Source of the DNA: Jannaschia pagri
GTDB taxonomy: Bacteria > Pseudomonadota > Alphaproteobacteria > Rhodobacterales > Rhodobacteraceae
Assembly: GCF_019655435.1 (NCBI RefSeq)
Contig: NZ_BPFH01000001.1
Location: 62,001 to 126,000, forward strand
DNA length: 64,000 nt
Direction of reading: 5' to 3'
Positions within the stretch are counted from its first letter, which is position 1, and every line of letters starts with the position of its first letter. The position numbers and the translations under genes were made by a program. The notes under the pieces were generated by a model that was not told the DNA's origin, made no database searches, and saw nothing but the letters and a program-made list of their open reading frames with translations. Positions 34,628-44,902 of this stretch are shown here, piece by piece.

Positions 34628-36107
34628 CGGCGGCGTCTGGCTTGGCCTCGTAGGTGTCGCGGACCAGCCGGTCCAAGGCACGCACGCCCCAGCCGGTGGC
34701 CCCATCGGGCGACAGCGCCGTGCCACCCTTGACGGAGGCGACGCCCGCGATGTCCAGGTGCATCCAGGGTGTGCCCTCCTTAACGAAGCGTTGGAGGAAT
34801 TGGGCCGCGGTGATCGACCCGGCGGGACGCCCGCCGACGTTCTTCATATCGGCCACGCGGGACTTGAGCTGTTTGTCGTAGGCCTTGCCCAGGGGCATGC
34901 GCCAAGCGCCCTCTTCCTCGGCGGCGGCGGCCTTGAGGAAGGCTCCGGCAAGGGTGTCGTCGTTGGAGAAGACGCCTGCGTTCTCATGGCCCAGACCGAT
35001 GATGATCGCGCCGGTCAAGGTCGCCAGGTCGACCATGCCCACCGGCTCAAACCGCTCCTGCGCATACCACATGATATCGCAGAGGACGAGGCGGCCCTCG
35101 GCGTCGGTGTTGATGATCTCGACCGTGTCCCCCTTCATGGAGGCGACGACGTCACCGGGGCGAATGGCATTGCCATCGGGCATGTTCTCCACCAGGCCGA
35201 CGATGCCCACGACATTTGCCTTTGCCTTGCGGCGGGCGAGGGTCAGCATTGCGCCCGCGACGGTGCCCGCGCCGCCCATGTCCATGGTCATATCTTCCAT
35301 GCCAGCGGCGGGTTTAAGGGAAATGCCCCCGGTGTCGAAGACGACGCCCTTGCCGATCAAGGCAAAGGGGTTTTCATCGCCGCCACCGTTCCAGCGCATG
35401 ACCACGACCTTGGACGGGCTGACGGAGCCCTGCCCCACAGCCAGCAGCGTGCGCATCCCGAGTTCGGCCAGCTTGTCCTCTTCCAGCACTTCGACCTCAA
35501 CGCCGTGTTCGCTGAGTGCAGAGAGGCGGTCGGCGAATTCGGTGGTGGTCAGGATGTTGGAGGGCTCATTCACTAGATCGCGGGTGAAGAACACGCCCTC
35601 GGCCTGGGCGCTGGCATCGGCATAGGCCGCGCGCGCCTCGTCCGGTTTGGCGCTGAGGACAGTGATCGCGGGCGCTGGCTTGGGCTCGGCGGTCTTGTGG
35701 TCTGCGAAGTCATAGCTCCGCAGGACGGCGCCCAGAACCACATCGGACAGCCGCCGAACCGCCCCCGCCAGGATCGTCAGATCGCCCGTGCCCCGTGCCT
35801 TGGCGATGCTTGCACCTGCGGCCAAGGCGGCGGACCTGGGGGCGCGGCGCTCCAGCTTGATGACCAAGACGGAGGACACGGCCATGCCGACCGGAAAGCC
35901 GATCTTGAGCGCGTCACCCGCAGACAGCGCCTCGAAGGCATCGCCCTCGACCGCCCGTTTCAGGGCGCCTCGGGTCAGGCGGTTGAGACGGCGCGCGCCG
36001 GGGTCGAGTGTTCCAGCCTCGGGCACGAAACAGGCGATCACCCCTTCGACACCGGCCAGGGCGTCAAGATCCAGGGGCGCGAAGGTGACGGCGGCGGGCG
36101 TGGTCAT
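34620..36107 (-). CDS. pepA: Leucyl aminopeptidase (M17)
   Basis: A 495-residue cytosolic metallo-aminopeptidase. The catalytic block is intact: G-K-G-V-V-F-D-T-G-G-I-S-L-K-P in the first metal region, then N-T-D-A-E-G-R-L-V-L, the M17 signature. GGAGAG lies eight bases before the ATG at 36107, which decides against the longer start. It reads away from lptF with about 130 bases between, so that interval holds two divergent promoters. Apart from peptide turnover, PepA of E. coli also binds DNA; whether this one does is unknown. Confidence 0.96.
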   Translation of the reverse strand: MTTPAAVTFAPLDLDALAGVEGVIACFVPEAGTLDPGARRLNRLTRGALKRAVEGDAFEALSAGDALKIGFPVGMAVSSVLVIKLERRAPRSAALAAGASIAKARGTGDLTILAGAVRRLSDVVLGAVLRSYDFADHKTAEPKPAPAITVLSAKPDEARAAYADASAQAEGVFFTRDLVNEPSNILTTTEFADRLSALSEHGVEVEVLEEDKLAELGMRTLLAVGQGSVSPSKVVVMRWNGGGDENPFALIGKGVVFDTGGISLKPAAGMEDMTMDMGGAGTVAGAMLTLARRKAKANVVGIVGLVENMPDGNAIRPGDVVASMKGDTVEIINTDAEGRLVLCDIMWYAQERFEPVGMVDLATLTGAIIIGLGHENAGVFSNDDTLAGAFLKAAAAEEEGAWRMPLGKAYDKQLKSRVADMKNVGGRPAGSITAAQFLQRFVKEGTPWMHLDIAGVASVKGGTALSPDGATGWGVRALDRLVRDTYEAKPDAADG

Positions 36108-36237
36108 GGATGAACTCTCCGAAGCGGTTGCGGGCATCTGTGTCGCGCGACCCTAGTGCGCGGTCCCCGGCATTTCCAGACGCCATCGCCGAACGGGGGT
36201 TTGCCCTCCGCAGGAACCCGTTTAGGAAGAACGCCAA

Positions 36238-37380
36238 GTGCCTATTCCGGGGGGGATCTTGGCCACGTTCGACCGATACCTTGCTGGTCAATTGATGACC
36301 TATTTCGGCTTTTTCAGCCTGGTGCTGGTGGCCGTCTATTGGGTGAACCGGGCGATTGGTCTGTTCGACGGGCTGATCGCCGGGGGGGCCAGCCTTGTGA
36401 CCTTTCTGGAGTTCACGGCCCTGGCCTTGCCCAATGTCATCGTCGTGGTGCTGCCGGTGTCGGCCCTGGTGGCAACGCTTTATGGGTTGAACCGGCTGTC
36501 GGCAGATAGCGAGATGGTCGTGGCCCAAACGACAGGGTTGGGACCTTGGCAATTGGCGCGACCGGTCGCAGTGTTTGGCATCGCGGTCGCGGTTATGATC
36601 TCGGTTCTGGCCCATGTCCTGGTCCCGGCCTCGCGGGCCGCTTTGGCCACGCGCAGCGTCGAGGTCAGCCAGGATGTGACCGCGCGCCTTCTGAAAGAGG
36701 GGGAGTTTCTGCACCCCGGCACGGGCGTGACCGTCTACGTCCGCGAAATCACCGAAGCCGGGGAGTTGCTGGGCCTGTTCCTGCAAGACCGGCGCAGCGC
36801 GGACACCCGCACCTCCTACACGGCGGAGCGGGCCTTGCTGGTGCGGTCCGAGACGGGCACGGGCCTGGTGATGTTTGACGGCATGGCCCAGACCTTGGAC
36901 GTGGCGGAGCGCAGTCTGGTCACCGTCCGGTTTGACGATTTCGCCTACGACCTGGCGGGGCTGACGGGCACGGGCAGCGACCGTCTGAGGGATCCGCGCG
37001 AATTGTCGACCCTGGCCCTGTTGCAAGCGGGACCCACGCAGCAGGAGGCGACGGGCGCCAACCGCGCCAAGCTGCTGGCCGAGGCCCATACCCGGTTTTC
37101 GGAAGCGCTCTTCGCGGCAGCAATCCCCCTGCTGGCGCTGGGGTTCCTGATGCAGGGCGGGTATTCGCGCATGGGCCTTTGGCGGCAGATCATGGCCGCT
37201 GTTGTGGCGGCGATCCTGTTCAAAATGCTGGCCAATGTGGCCGAGGCAGAGGCGCGGGACAGCGCAAGCCTGTGGTGGTTGATCCATGTCCCGCCGGCCA
37301 TCACCCTTGGTTTGGGCTTGGCCCTCACCTGGCGCAGCACCCTTGGGCCGCGTCCCTGGCGACGGGGGGCTGTCGCATGA
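36238..37380 (+). CDS. lptF: LPS export permease LptF
   Basis: A 380-residue inner-membrane permease that, with LptG and the LptB ATPase, extracts lipopolysaccharide from the inner membrane. Membrane helices lie near residues 19-40, 60-85 and 100-125 and, after a periplasmic jellyroll-type domain (about 140-260), near 290-375. The opening F-D-R-Y-L-x-x-Q-L-M-x-x-F-G-F-F is the LptF pattern. The GTG at 36238 has AGGAAG about eight bases upstream; no ATG is in a plausible place. Its end overlaps lptG by four bases. First gene of a six-gene set leading to rsmA. Confidence 0.94.
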   Translation: MPIPGGILATFDRYLAGQLMTYFGFFSLVLVAVYWVNRAIGLFDGLIAGGASLVTFLEFTALALPNVIVVVLPVSALVATLYGLNRLSADSEMVVAQTTGLGPWQLARPVAVFGIAVAVMISVLAHVLVPASRAALATRSVEVSQDVTARLLKEGEFLHPGTGVTVYVREITEAGELLGLFLQDRRSADTRTSYTAERALLVRSETGTGLVMFDGMAQTLDVAERSLVTVRFDDFAYDLAGLTGTGSDRLRDPRELSTLALLQAGPTQQEATGANRAKLLAEAHTRFSEALFAAAIPLLALGFLMQGGYSRMGLWRQIMAAVVAAILFKMLANVAEAEARDSASLWWLIHVPPAITLGLGLALTWRSTLGPRPWRRGAVA

Positions 37381-38474
37381 CGCTGTCGCTCTACGTGGCC
37401 CGCCGCTTCTTGTGGTTGGTGTTTATCGTCACGCTGGTCTTCACGGGCCTGTTGCTGCCCATTGACCTGATGGAGCAGGTGCGCCGGTTGGAGGGGCAAG
37501 ACGCCGGGATCGGCGACGGCCTGCGCCTCGCTGCCCTGAATCTGCCCAGCGCGCTCTATCAGATCCTGCCGCTGATCGTGATCCTGGCGACGCTGGCGCT
37601 GTTCCTGGCCTTGGCACGGTCGAGCGAATTGGTGGTCATTCGCGCGGCGGGACGGTCTGCGCTACGCGCCTTGATGGCGCCCGTCGCGGCGGCGATCCTG
37701 CTGGGTGCGCTTGCGCTGGCCATCGTCAACCCCATCGTTGCCGCGACCCAAGGGATCTACGAGCGGGAGATCGCCAAGTTCCGCTCCGGTATCTCGTCTG
37801 TGCTGTCGGTCAGCGAGGAAGGTGTTTGGCTGCGACAGGGCGATGCTTCGGGTCAGACGGTGATCCGCGCGGCGCGGTCTTCTTTGGACGGGACGGTCCT
37901 GTTCGAAGCGACCTTCATTGCCTTTGACGCAGGCGGCACCCCGATCGAGCGCGTAGACGCGCGCCGCGCTGAATTGAGCGCGGGCGATTGGCTGCTGGAA
38001 GGTGCGAAGCGCTGGCCGCTGGGCACATCCGACAACCCCGAGCGGGATGCCAAGGCCGTGGATATCGCCACCATCCCCTCGACACTAACCGAAGACCAAA
38101 TTCGCGACAGTTTCGGCGTCCCCTCCTCCATCCCGATCTTCGAACTGCCGGGCTTCATTGAGCAACTCGACGCCGCGGGGTTCTCCGGGCGCACCCACCG
38201 TGTGTGGTTGCACATGGAACTGGCCAATCCCTTTATGCTGGCGGCCATGGTGATGATCGGCGCGGCCTTCACCATGGGCCATGTGCGATCCGGCGGGGCA
38301 GGCAAGATGGTGTTGATCGCGCTGCTGCTGGGGTTCGGTGTGTTCTTCCTGCGGTCTTTTGCCCAGACCCTGGGAGAGAACGGGCAACTTCCGGTGGCCC
38401 TGGCGGCCTGGTCGCCCCCTTTGGCCGCGATCCTGATGTCGCTGGGCGTCATCTTACAGTTGGAGGATGGCTGA
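37377..38474 (+). CDS. lptG: LPS export permease LptG
   Basis: A 365-residue permease paired with LptF in the inner-membrane Lpt complex. It has the same six-helix, two-plus-periplasmic-domain layout, starting L-Y-V-A-R-R-F-L-W-L-V. The ATG at 37377 overlaps the lptF stop (ATGA) and the lptG stop shares one base with the lptD start (TGATG), so translation of the three genes is tightly coupled. Confidence 0.94.
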   Translation: MTLSLYVARRFLWLVFIVTLVFTGLLLPIDLMEQVRRLEGQDAGIGDGLRLAALNLPSALYQILPLIVILATLALFLALARSSELVVIRAAGRSALRALMAPVAAAILLGALALAIVNPIVAATQGIYEREIAKFRSGISSVLSVSEEGVWLRQGDASGQTVIRAARSSLDGTVLFEATFIAFDAGGTPIERVDARRAELSAGDWLLEGAKRWPLGTSDNPERDAKAVDIATIPSTLTEDQIRDSFGVPSSIPIFELPGFIEQLDAAGFSGRTHRVWLHMELANPFMLAAMVMIGAAFTMGHVRSGGAGKMVLIALLLGFGVFFLRSFAQTLGENGQLPVALAAWSPPLAAILMSLGVILQLEDG

Positions 38475-40600
38475 TGCGGTGGCTTGTCCTGTGCCTCGCC
38501 CTAATGGCCGCGCCCGCCCATGCGCAGACGGCGCCCGCGACGCTGGTTGCGGACCGGATCGACTTTGATCCCACACGGCTCGTGGCCTCCGGCGCGGTGG
38601 AGATCTTTGCCGAAGGCCGCATCCTCAGGGCACCGCGCATCACCTATCTACGCCAAGAGGATCGCTTGATCGTCGACGGCCCGCTCACGCTCATTGATGG
38701 GGATGAGGCGGTGCTGGTGGCGGATTTCGCCTCGCTCTCGCCCGACCTGCAGGGCAGCGTTCTACAAGGCGCGCGCCTGGTCTTGGACGACCGGCTGCAG
38801 GTGGCCGCGACCGAGGTCACTCAGGGCGAAGAAGGGCGCTACACCCAGCTGTTCCAAGCTGTCGCCTCCTCCTGCCCCGTGTGCGACGAGGGCGACGTTC
38901 CGCTGTGGCAGATCCGCGCCAAGCGCATCATCCACGACCGTCAGGAAAAGCAGATCTACTTCGACAGCGCGCGTTTCGACGTGGCCGGGGTGCCCGTGGC
39001 CTGGCTGCCGCGTCTGCGCCTGCCGGACCCGACGTTGGAGCGGACCAGCGGTTGGTTGGCCCCGCGCTTTTCGTCCGATGATCTGTTGGGCACGGGGGTG
39101 ACGACACCGTATTTCTTTACCCTCGGGCCGTCGCGGGACCTGACGCTGTCGCCCATGTGGACCAACTTCGACACGCGCAGTCTGGGGGTCCGCTATCGCC
39201 AGGCCTTTAACACGGGGCGGATAACAGTCGAGGGTGCCCTGTCCGACGACCGCCTCACATCGGAGCCATGGCGCGGGTATGTCTTTGCCGAGGGACAGTT
39301 CAGGCTGCCACGGGATTATCGGCTCGACTTCGATATCGAGGCGGTGAGCGACGACACCTATCTGCTGAACTACGACATCAGCGAAAAGGACCGTCTCGAC
39401 AGCCGCATCGCCGTTAGCCGGGTCGAGCGGGACAGCCGTCTCGTGGCGGAGGCGATCCTGTTCCAATCCCTGCGCACAGGCGATGACGACCGGTTTTTGC
39501 CCACCCGCGTCCTCACCGTGGAACGCCAGGGCCGGACCGAACCTGACCTGCTCGGCGGCCAGGCGCTCTGGACACTACAGGCCCACGCGCGCGAGCGCAC
39601 GGCGACGACGGTGCCCGCGGGACAGTCGGCCAACGCGGCCCGCGACGTCTTGCGCGCCTCGGCTGCGGTGGATTGGCGCCGGTCTTGGGTGACGGGCGGC
39701 GGGCTGGTCTTCACGGGCTTGGGCGGGCTGCATTTGGATGCCTACAACATCCGACAAGACGATACCTTTGCCGATACAACCTTCGCGCGCGCCGTGCCCT
39801 ATGCAGGGCTGGAGGCGCGCTTGCCCCTGGCGCGCACCGATCAGAGCGGCGTGCGACACGTGATCGAACCGGTGATGCAGGTGATCCTGGCGCCCGAAAA
39901 CCGGGCGACCACCCCCGACGAGGACAGCCTGACGCCCGAATTCGACGAGGGGAACCTCTTTTCGGCAAGCCGCTTCGCCGGGCGGGACACGCGGGAGTTG
40001 GGCAATCGCGTCAATCTGGGACTGGGCTACACACGGTACAGGCCGGACGGCTGGACGGTCGGAGCCCTGGTAGGTCGCGTGATCCGCAGTCGGGATTTGG
40101 GGCAGTTCCGCCCCGAAACGGGCTTGGATGGGAAATCCTCCGATTGGCTCCTTTCGTTTGGGATCGCCGACGATAATGGGTTCGAGGCGATGACCCGCTC
40201 GATCTTTGACGACCAACTCAGCGTCAACCGGTCCGAGACGATCTTGCGCTGGTCCAGCGACGACCACGCGCTGGAGACGCGTTATACCTTTCTGCAAGCG
40301 GACACGACCGCAGGCCGCCCCATCGACACGTCGGAGTGGTCCCTGGACGCGGCGCGCAATCTTGGCGGCGACTGGACGGGCCGGGCCAACTGGCGATATG
40401 ACTTCGTCACGAACGACGCCAGCCGGGCGGGACTGGGTCTGACCTATCGGTCGGACTGCGTGACTGTGGATTTTGATGTGGAGCGGCGGTTTACCTCTTC
40501 GACCACCTTGCAGCCATCGACGCGCTTTGGCCTGTCGGTGGAGTTGGCGGGCTTTGGGGCAGACGACCGGGCGAAACGGGCGCGCAAATGTGGACTATGA
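38474..40600 (+). CDS. lptD: LPS assembly protein LptD
   Basis: A 708-residue outer-membrane beta-barrel that inserts lipopolysaccharide into the outer leaflet. A signal peptide (MRWLVLCLALMAAPAHA, cleaved before Q) is followed by the OstA-like jellyroll (about 25-130), then the barrel, rich in alternating D-R-L and aromatic residues. Two nearby cysteines (S-C-P-V-C) after the jellyroll and one near the C-terminus (S-D-C) fit the disulfides that lock LptD to its domain. It is shorter than E. coli LptD, as is usual in alphaproteobacteria. Start fixed by the overlap with lptG. Confidence 0.94.
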   Translation: MRWLVLCLALMAAPAHAQTAPATLVADRIDFDPTRLVASGAVEIFAEGRILRAPRITYLRQEDRLIVDGPLTLIDGDEAVLVADFASLSPDLQGSVLQGARLVLDDRLQVAATEVTQGEEGRYTQLFQAVASSCPVCDEGDVPLWQIRAKRIIHDRQEKQIYFDSARFDVAGVPVAWLPRLRLPDPTLERTSGWLAPRFSSDDLLGTGVTTPYFFTLGPSRDLTLSPMWTNFDTRSLGVRYRQAFNTGRITVEGALSDDRLTSEPWRGYVFAEGQFRLPRDYRLDFDIEAVSDDTYLLNYDISEKDRLDSRIAVSRVERDSRLVAEAILFQSLRTGDDDRFLPTRVLTVERQGRTEPDLLGGQALWTLQAHARERTATTVPAGQSANAARDVLRASAAVDWRRSWVTGGGLVFTGLGGLHLDAYNIRQDDTFADTTFARAVPYAGLEARLPLARTDQSGVRHVIEPVMQVILAPENRATTPDEDSLTPEFDEGNLFSASRFAGRDTRELGNRVNLGLGYTRYRPDGWTVGALVGRVIRSRDLGQFRPETGLDGKSSDWLLSFGIADDNGFEAMTRSIFDDQLSVNRSETILRWSSDDHALETRYTFLQADTTAGRPIDTSEWSLDAARNLGGDWTGRANWRYDFVTNDASRAGLGLTYRSDCVTVDFDVERRFTSSTTLQPSTRFGLSVELAGFGADDRAKRARKCGL

Positions 40601-40622
40601 CGGGCAAAGGCCAGGTGGGCAG

Positions 40623-41837
40623 ATGATCAAGCAGATGAAACGGCTCGGCGGTGCGCTGGCCCTAGTGATGCTGGCCGCGACGGGGCCACTCCACGCCCAG
40701 GGACAGCCCTTTGCGCCCGTGGTGATCGTCAACGGGACCGGCGTCACGAACTTCCAGATCGACCAACGCGCGCGGTTCCTGTCCCTGCTGGGGGCGCCGA
40801 ATGCCGATTTGGCCAGTGCGCGCGAGACCATGGTGGACGAGACGTTGCAGGTGCAGGCCGCCCGTGCGGCTGGCATCGAGTTGACCGCAGAAGAACTGGA
40901 CGCGGGCATGGTGGAATTCGCCGCCCGCGCCGGGCTGGAGCCTGCCCAGTTCATCGAAATCCTGGAACGGGGCGGGATCGCCGGAGAGACCTTCCGCGAT
41001 TTCGTGCGCAACGGGCTCTATTGGCGACAGCTGGTGCAGCAGCGCTTCGGGCCCCAGGCCCGGCCCAGCGAAGCGGAGATCGACCGCACCCTGGCCCGTG
41101 GCACAGCCGGGGGCGTCCGAGTGCTGCTGTCGGAAATCGCCCTGCCCCAGACGCCGGAAAACCGCGACGAGGTGGCGGCCCTGGCCCGGCAGTTGTCAGA
41201 GACCATTTCCAGCGAGGCCGCGTTCCAGCAGGCCGCGCGACAGTATTCCCGATCCGCCAGCGCGCGGCGCGGCGGACGCATCGACTGGCTGTCGCTATCG
41301 CAATTGCCCCCGCCGCTTGTGGCGCAGGTTTTGGCGCTCGGCCCGGGTCAGGTCTCGAACCCAGTCGACCTGGGCGCCTTTGTCGGCCTGTACCTGCTGC
41401 GCGATTTGGACGAGAGCGGGGTCACCCGCACGGAGGCGCTGTCGGTCGACTATGCCGAGTACCTGATCCCCGGTGGACGCAGCCAAGAGGCCCTGGCCCG
41501 CGCGGCGCAGATCCAGGCCCGCATCGACACCTGTGATGATCTCTACGGCGTGGCCAAAGGCCAGCCGCCCGAGGTTCTGACCCGCACAATCGCGCGCCTC
41601 GACGACCTGCCCGGCGACCTGCGGCAGGAATTGGCGAAGCTCGACGACGACGAGGTCTCGACCCTCCTGACACGGGGCGGAAACCTGCGGTTTGTGATGC
41701 TCTGCGGCCGCGTGGTCGAGCCACCCGAGGGCGCCTTCGAGGCCGTTGGCCAGCAATTGCTGAACGAGCGGCTGACCAGCTATGCCCAGGGCTATCTGGC
41801 GGAGTTGCGCTCGGACGCGATCATCGAGGATGGCTGA
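40623..41837 (+). CDS. surA: SurA-like periplasmic chaperone/peptidyl-prolyl isomerase
   Basis: A 404-residue protein with a signal peptide (about residues 1-26, ending L-H-A-Q), a SurA-type N-terminal chaperone region (T-N-F-Q-I-D-Q-R-A-R-F near residue 41), one recognisable parvulin-like domain (about 165-265; S-A-S-A-R-R-G-G-R-I-D-W is the rotamase signature with altered residues) and a C-terminal helix. It escorts outer-membrane proteins to the BAM complex, here encoded beside its client lptD. Only 22 bases follow lptD; it overlaps pdxA by eight. Whether the isomerase site is active cannot be told. Confidence 0.9.
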   Translation: MIKQMKRLGGALALVMLAATGPLHAQGQPFAPVVIVNGTGVTNFQIDQRARFLSLLGAPNADLASARETMVDETLQVQAARAAGIELTAEELDAGMVEFAARAGLEPAQFIEILERGGIAGETFRDFVRNGLYWRQLVQQRFGPQARPSEAEIDRTLARGTAGGVRVLLSEIALPQTPENRDEVAALARQLSETISSEAAFQQAARQYSRSASARRGGRIDWLSLSQLPPPLVAQVLALGPGQVSNPVDLGAFVGLYLLRDLDESGVTRTEALSVDYAEYLIPGGRSQEALARAAQIQARIDTCDDLYGVAKGQPPEVLTRTIARLDDLPGDLRQELAKLDDDEVSTLLTRGGNLRFVMLCGRVVEPPEGAFEAVGQQLLNERLTSYAQGYLAELRSDAIIEDG

Positions 41838-42807
41838 CCGTCCGCCCCTTGTCGTGACATGCGGCGAACCGGCGGGCATCGGACCGGAGGTGATTGCGAA
41901 GGCGCGGCTGGCGGCACCGGATATCCCCTTTGTGGTGATCGGAAACCCGGATCATTTTCAGGGGCTTGGCTGTCCCGTTGACGTGGTGGAGACACCGGTG
42001 TCGGCGTCCCAACATGGGCTGTCCGTCCTGGCCCACGACATTCCCGGCCCACGGGTTCCAGGCCGCCCCGACCCCGCGCAGGCAGCCGGCGTTATCTCTG
42101 CCATTGCGCGGGCGGTGGACCTGGCGCAGACGGGCGCTGCGTCGGGAATTTGTACCGCGCCGATCCACAAGAAAGCCCTGAAGGACGGCGCCGGGTTCGC
42201 CTATCCGGGGCATACGGAATACCTGTCGGCCTTGGGTGGCGATGCGGACGTGGTCATGATGCTGGCCTGCCCTGACTTGCGCGTCGTGCCAGCCACCATC
42301 CACATTGCCCTGTCTGAGGTGCCACGTGCCCTAACACCGGACATCTTGGAGACGTGCTTACGGGTCACCCATGCGGGCCTGCGCCGTGACTTCGGGATCG
42401 CCGCCCCACGGATCGCCGTTGCGGGGCTGAACCCCCACGCGGGCGAAGGCGGAACCATGGGCACGGAGGAGCTGACCTGGATCACGGCGCTGGTGGCACG
42501 GCTAGCCCCGGAGCTTGGGTGTTTTGGCCCGCTGCCCGCTGACACGATGTTCCACGCCGGGGCACGCGCGGGCTATGACGCCGCCGTCTGCATGTACCAC
42601 GATCAAGCGCTGATCCCGATCAAGACCATTGATTTCGCCGGGGGCGTGAACGTCACCCTGGGCCTGCCTTTTATCCGCACGTCGCCCGACCACGGCACGG
42701 CCTTTGACATCGCGGGACGGGGCATGGCGGACCCAACATCGATGGTCGCAGCCCTCCGCATGGCCTGGGACATGGTGGGCCGACGGCAAGGGCTCGCGCT
42801 GGTTTAA
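41830..42807 (+). CDS. pdxA: 4-hydroxythreonine-4-phosphate dehydrogenase
   Basis: A 325-residue NAD-dependent enzyme of pyridoxal 5'-phosphate synthesis. Diagnostic motifs: G-E-P-A-G-I-G-P-E-V near residue 12, T-A-P-I-H-K near 124, Y-P-G-H-T-E-Y near 139, L-N-P-H-A-G-E-G-G near 208, and Y-H-D-Q-A-L-I-P-I-K near 263; the metal-binding histidines lie in these. Overlaps surA by eight bases. In related genomes rsmA follows directly; here a gene-free stretch of 867 bases separates them. Confidence 0.96.
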   Translation: MADRPPLVVTCGEPAGIGPEVIAKARLAAPDIPFVVIGNPDHFQGLGCPVDVVETPVSASQHGLSVLAHDIPGPRVPGRPDPAQAAGVISAIARAVDLAQTGAASGICTAPIHKKALKDGAGFAYPGHTEYLSALGGDADVVMMLACPDLRVVPATIHIALSEVPRALTPDILETCLRVTHAGLRRDFGIAAPRIAVAGLNPHAGEGGTMGTEELTWITALVARLAPELGCFGPLPADTMFHAGARAGYDAAVCMYHDQALIPIKTIDFAGGVNVTLGLPFIRTSPDHGTAFDIAGRGMADPTSMVAALRMAWDMVGRRQGLALV

Positions 42808-43674
42808 CGGCTTTCGCTTCGGGACAGAGGGCGCAGCGGATGCAAGGCCAGTATGACGGTGGATCAGCGCTCTGCCAGAACACGATTGGGCGGCTACTGC
42901 CACGCAAACATAGGCAGGGAACGTCGCACGCAGCATCCGCAGGATCAGCAAAAGTGTCGCGATAGGTCCTTTCGGTCTTCAACACCCGATGCGGGCTATC
43001 GAGCGAGGCGGATGTTACACCCACTTGCTCGGCGGCTGAGGGCGCCGTGTCATGGCGGATCCGACACCTGAAATCGAAACTTACGGCCCCCATCGCACTG
43101 CTGGTTTGGGCACCAAAGAACAGCCCTGATCGCTTCAGGCGCGGCAAATGGCTTGTGCGGCCGCATCAAAGGCACATTTCAAAACTCAGATCATCGAGGG
43201 GCGTTTATCTTTCGCCATTCTCGATAACGCCGTTTTCGAGACGGCAAGGCGACTGCCGGAACACCGTCGAGAGCCTTGGGAGACGCCACGGCGCGTCCCC
43301 GCTAACCGCGCAGCGCATTTGGTCTCTCTAGCCGGAGGCCAGGGAGCGACACCTCGCCCGAAGCGCACATCGCCCCGTCTCCGACCTACTGCAATTTGCC
43401 GGTCTCCCATGGCGTGTTTCTCGCGGGCCACGAGCCGAGGCCGGCTTTCGCAGTCAGGGCGCCCGAGAACGCTTCCTGTTAGCCCTTGGCGCGTTAGGAT
43501 CAGGTCCCAGGTCTTCGGTCGTTTGGATCCATGACTAAGCACCCCTCCACGCTTTAACGTATCTACCAACTCAGACGACCGGCAACTGAGCTGCTACACC
43601 TCCGAGCGATCCCACAGGAACGGGCACGACAAGGCCCTTGTCCTGGCCCCCTATCATCGTCAAACGCCATAGAC
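42808..43674. other. Gene-free stretch between pdxA and rsmA
   Basis: About 870 bases with no frame showing a domain, signal peptide or convincing ribosome site; open frames on the minus strand are shadows of pdxA running out of it. It is less G+C rich than the genes on either side. As the surA-pdxA-rsmA order is normally close-packed, this looks like an insertion or a decayed gene. The last part must provide the rsmA promoter if the upstream transcript does not extend this far. Confidence 0.6.
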
Positions 43675-44520
43675 ATGAGCCAAATCGACGACCTGCCCCC
43701 GCTCCGCGATGTGATCGCAACCCATGGCCTGCGCGCCAAAAAGAGCATGGGTCAGAACTTCCTGCTGGATTTGAACCTGACGTCCCGCATTGCGCGGCTG
43801 TCCGGTCGGTTGGATGGCGCCCATGTGTTGGAGGTGGGTCCTGGCCCCGGCGGCTTGACCCGTGGACTGCTGGCGGAGGGCGCGGCCCGCGTTGTGGCGG
43901 TGGAAAAGGATGCTCGCTGCCTGCCCGCACTGGATGAAATCGCCGCCGCCTATCCCGGCCAGTTGACCGTGCTCAATGGCGACGCCCTGGAGATCGACAC
44001 AGCGGCTCACCTTGAGGCCCCGTGGCGCGTGGTCGCGAACCTGCCCTACAACGTGGGCACCGAGTTACTGGTGCGCTGGTTGACGCCTACCAGTTGGCCG
44101 CCGCCGTGGCAGAGCCTGACGCTGATGTTTCAGAAGGAAGTGGCCGAGCGGATCGTGGCCCAGCCCGGCGCGAAGGCCTATGGGCGGTTGGCGGTCCTGG
44201 CGCAATGGCGCACCACTGCGCAGATCGCGATGACCCTGCCGCCGGAGGCCTTTAGCCCGCCGCCGAAAGTGCATTCTGCGGTGGTCCACCTTGAGGCCCT
44301 GCCCGCGCCCCGCTTCCCAGCCGATGCAGCCGTCCTGGAGCGCGTGGTGGCCAAGGGGTTCAACCAGCGCCGCAAGATGCTGCGGGCCGCGTTGAAAGGC
44401 GTTGTTACTGACCTGGAGGATCACTTGGTCGCTGCAGGGATCGCCCCCACGGACCGGGCCGAAGTCGTAGGTTTGGAGCAATGGTGCGCCCTAGCGCGGA
44501 GCGTGGCTGAGGCCAGGTGA
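43675..44520 (+). CDS. rsmA: 16S rRNA dimethyladenosine transferase
   Basis: A 281-residue KsgA/RsmA that dimethylates two adjacent adenines near the 3' end of 16S rRNA, a late check on small-subunit assembly. It shows the opening [10 protein letters not shown], the S-adenosylmethionine motif [10 protein letters not shown] near residue 53, and the catalytic N-L-P-Y-N near 122. The C-terminal rRNA-recognition domain is complete ([11 protein letters not shown], then N-Q-R-R-K-M-L-R). It is flanked on both sides by gene-free stretches. Confidence 0.96.
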   Translation: MSQIDDLPPLRDVIATHGLRAKKSMGQNFLLDLNLTSRIARLSGRLDGAHVLEVGPGPGGLTRGLLAEGAARVVAVEKDARCLPALDEIAAAYPGQLTVLNGDALEIDTAAHLEAPWRVVANLPYNVGTELLVRWLTPTSWPPPWQSLTLMFQKEVAERIVAQPGAKAYGRLAVLAQWRTTAQIAMTLPPEAFSPPPKVHSAVVHLEALPAPRFPADAAVLERVVAKGFNQRRKMLRAALKGVVTDLEDHLVAAGIAPTDRAEVVGLEQWCALARSVAEAR

Positions 44521-44902
44521 CCCTGTAGCGCTCCGCTGAGTCCTTTTGCCCTGCGGGCCGGGCGGCGGTGCGATTGCCGACGGGATGCGGGGCGCGTTGG
44601 GGCCCCGTCGTTTCGGGATAGGCGGTTATGAGCATCGGTAACTTTAGGCCTATGGGCACGGCCTACGACACCCAGCCAGGCCTTGAGCGGCCCAACGGAC
44701 AAAGAAAGCGAGACGAACGATGCCGTGTTGCTGAACTTTCGACGAAGTGGCTCCGACGCCTTGCAGTGGTGTCCAACTTGCGACGACCACGGTCGGATAT
44801 TTGGTCCAACTCTGCCCTCTGTGAAGGGTGACGCACCAAACGCCCCAGAGCCGAGGTCACCCCAACGACACATGCGGGACGCTGAGACAGGGCAGGATCA
44901 GC
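44521..44902. other. Gene-free stretch after rsmA
   Basis: About 380 bases between convergent rsmA and the DUF4167 gene. No frame on either strand carries a recognisable domain. It resembles the stretch before rsmA in its lower G+C and lack of codon bias. No clear terminator hairpin with a U tract was found. Confidence 0.55.
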
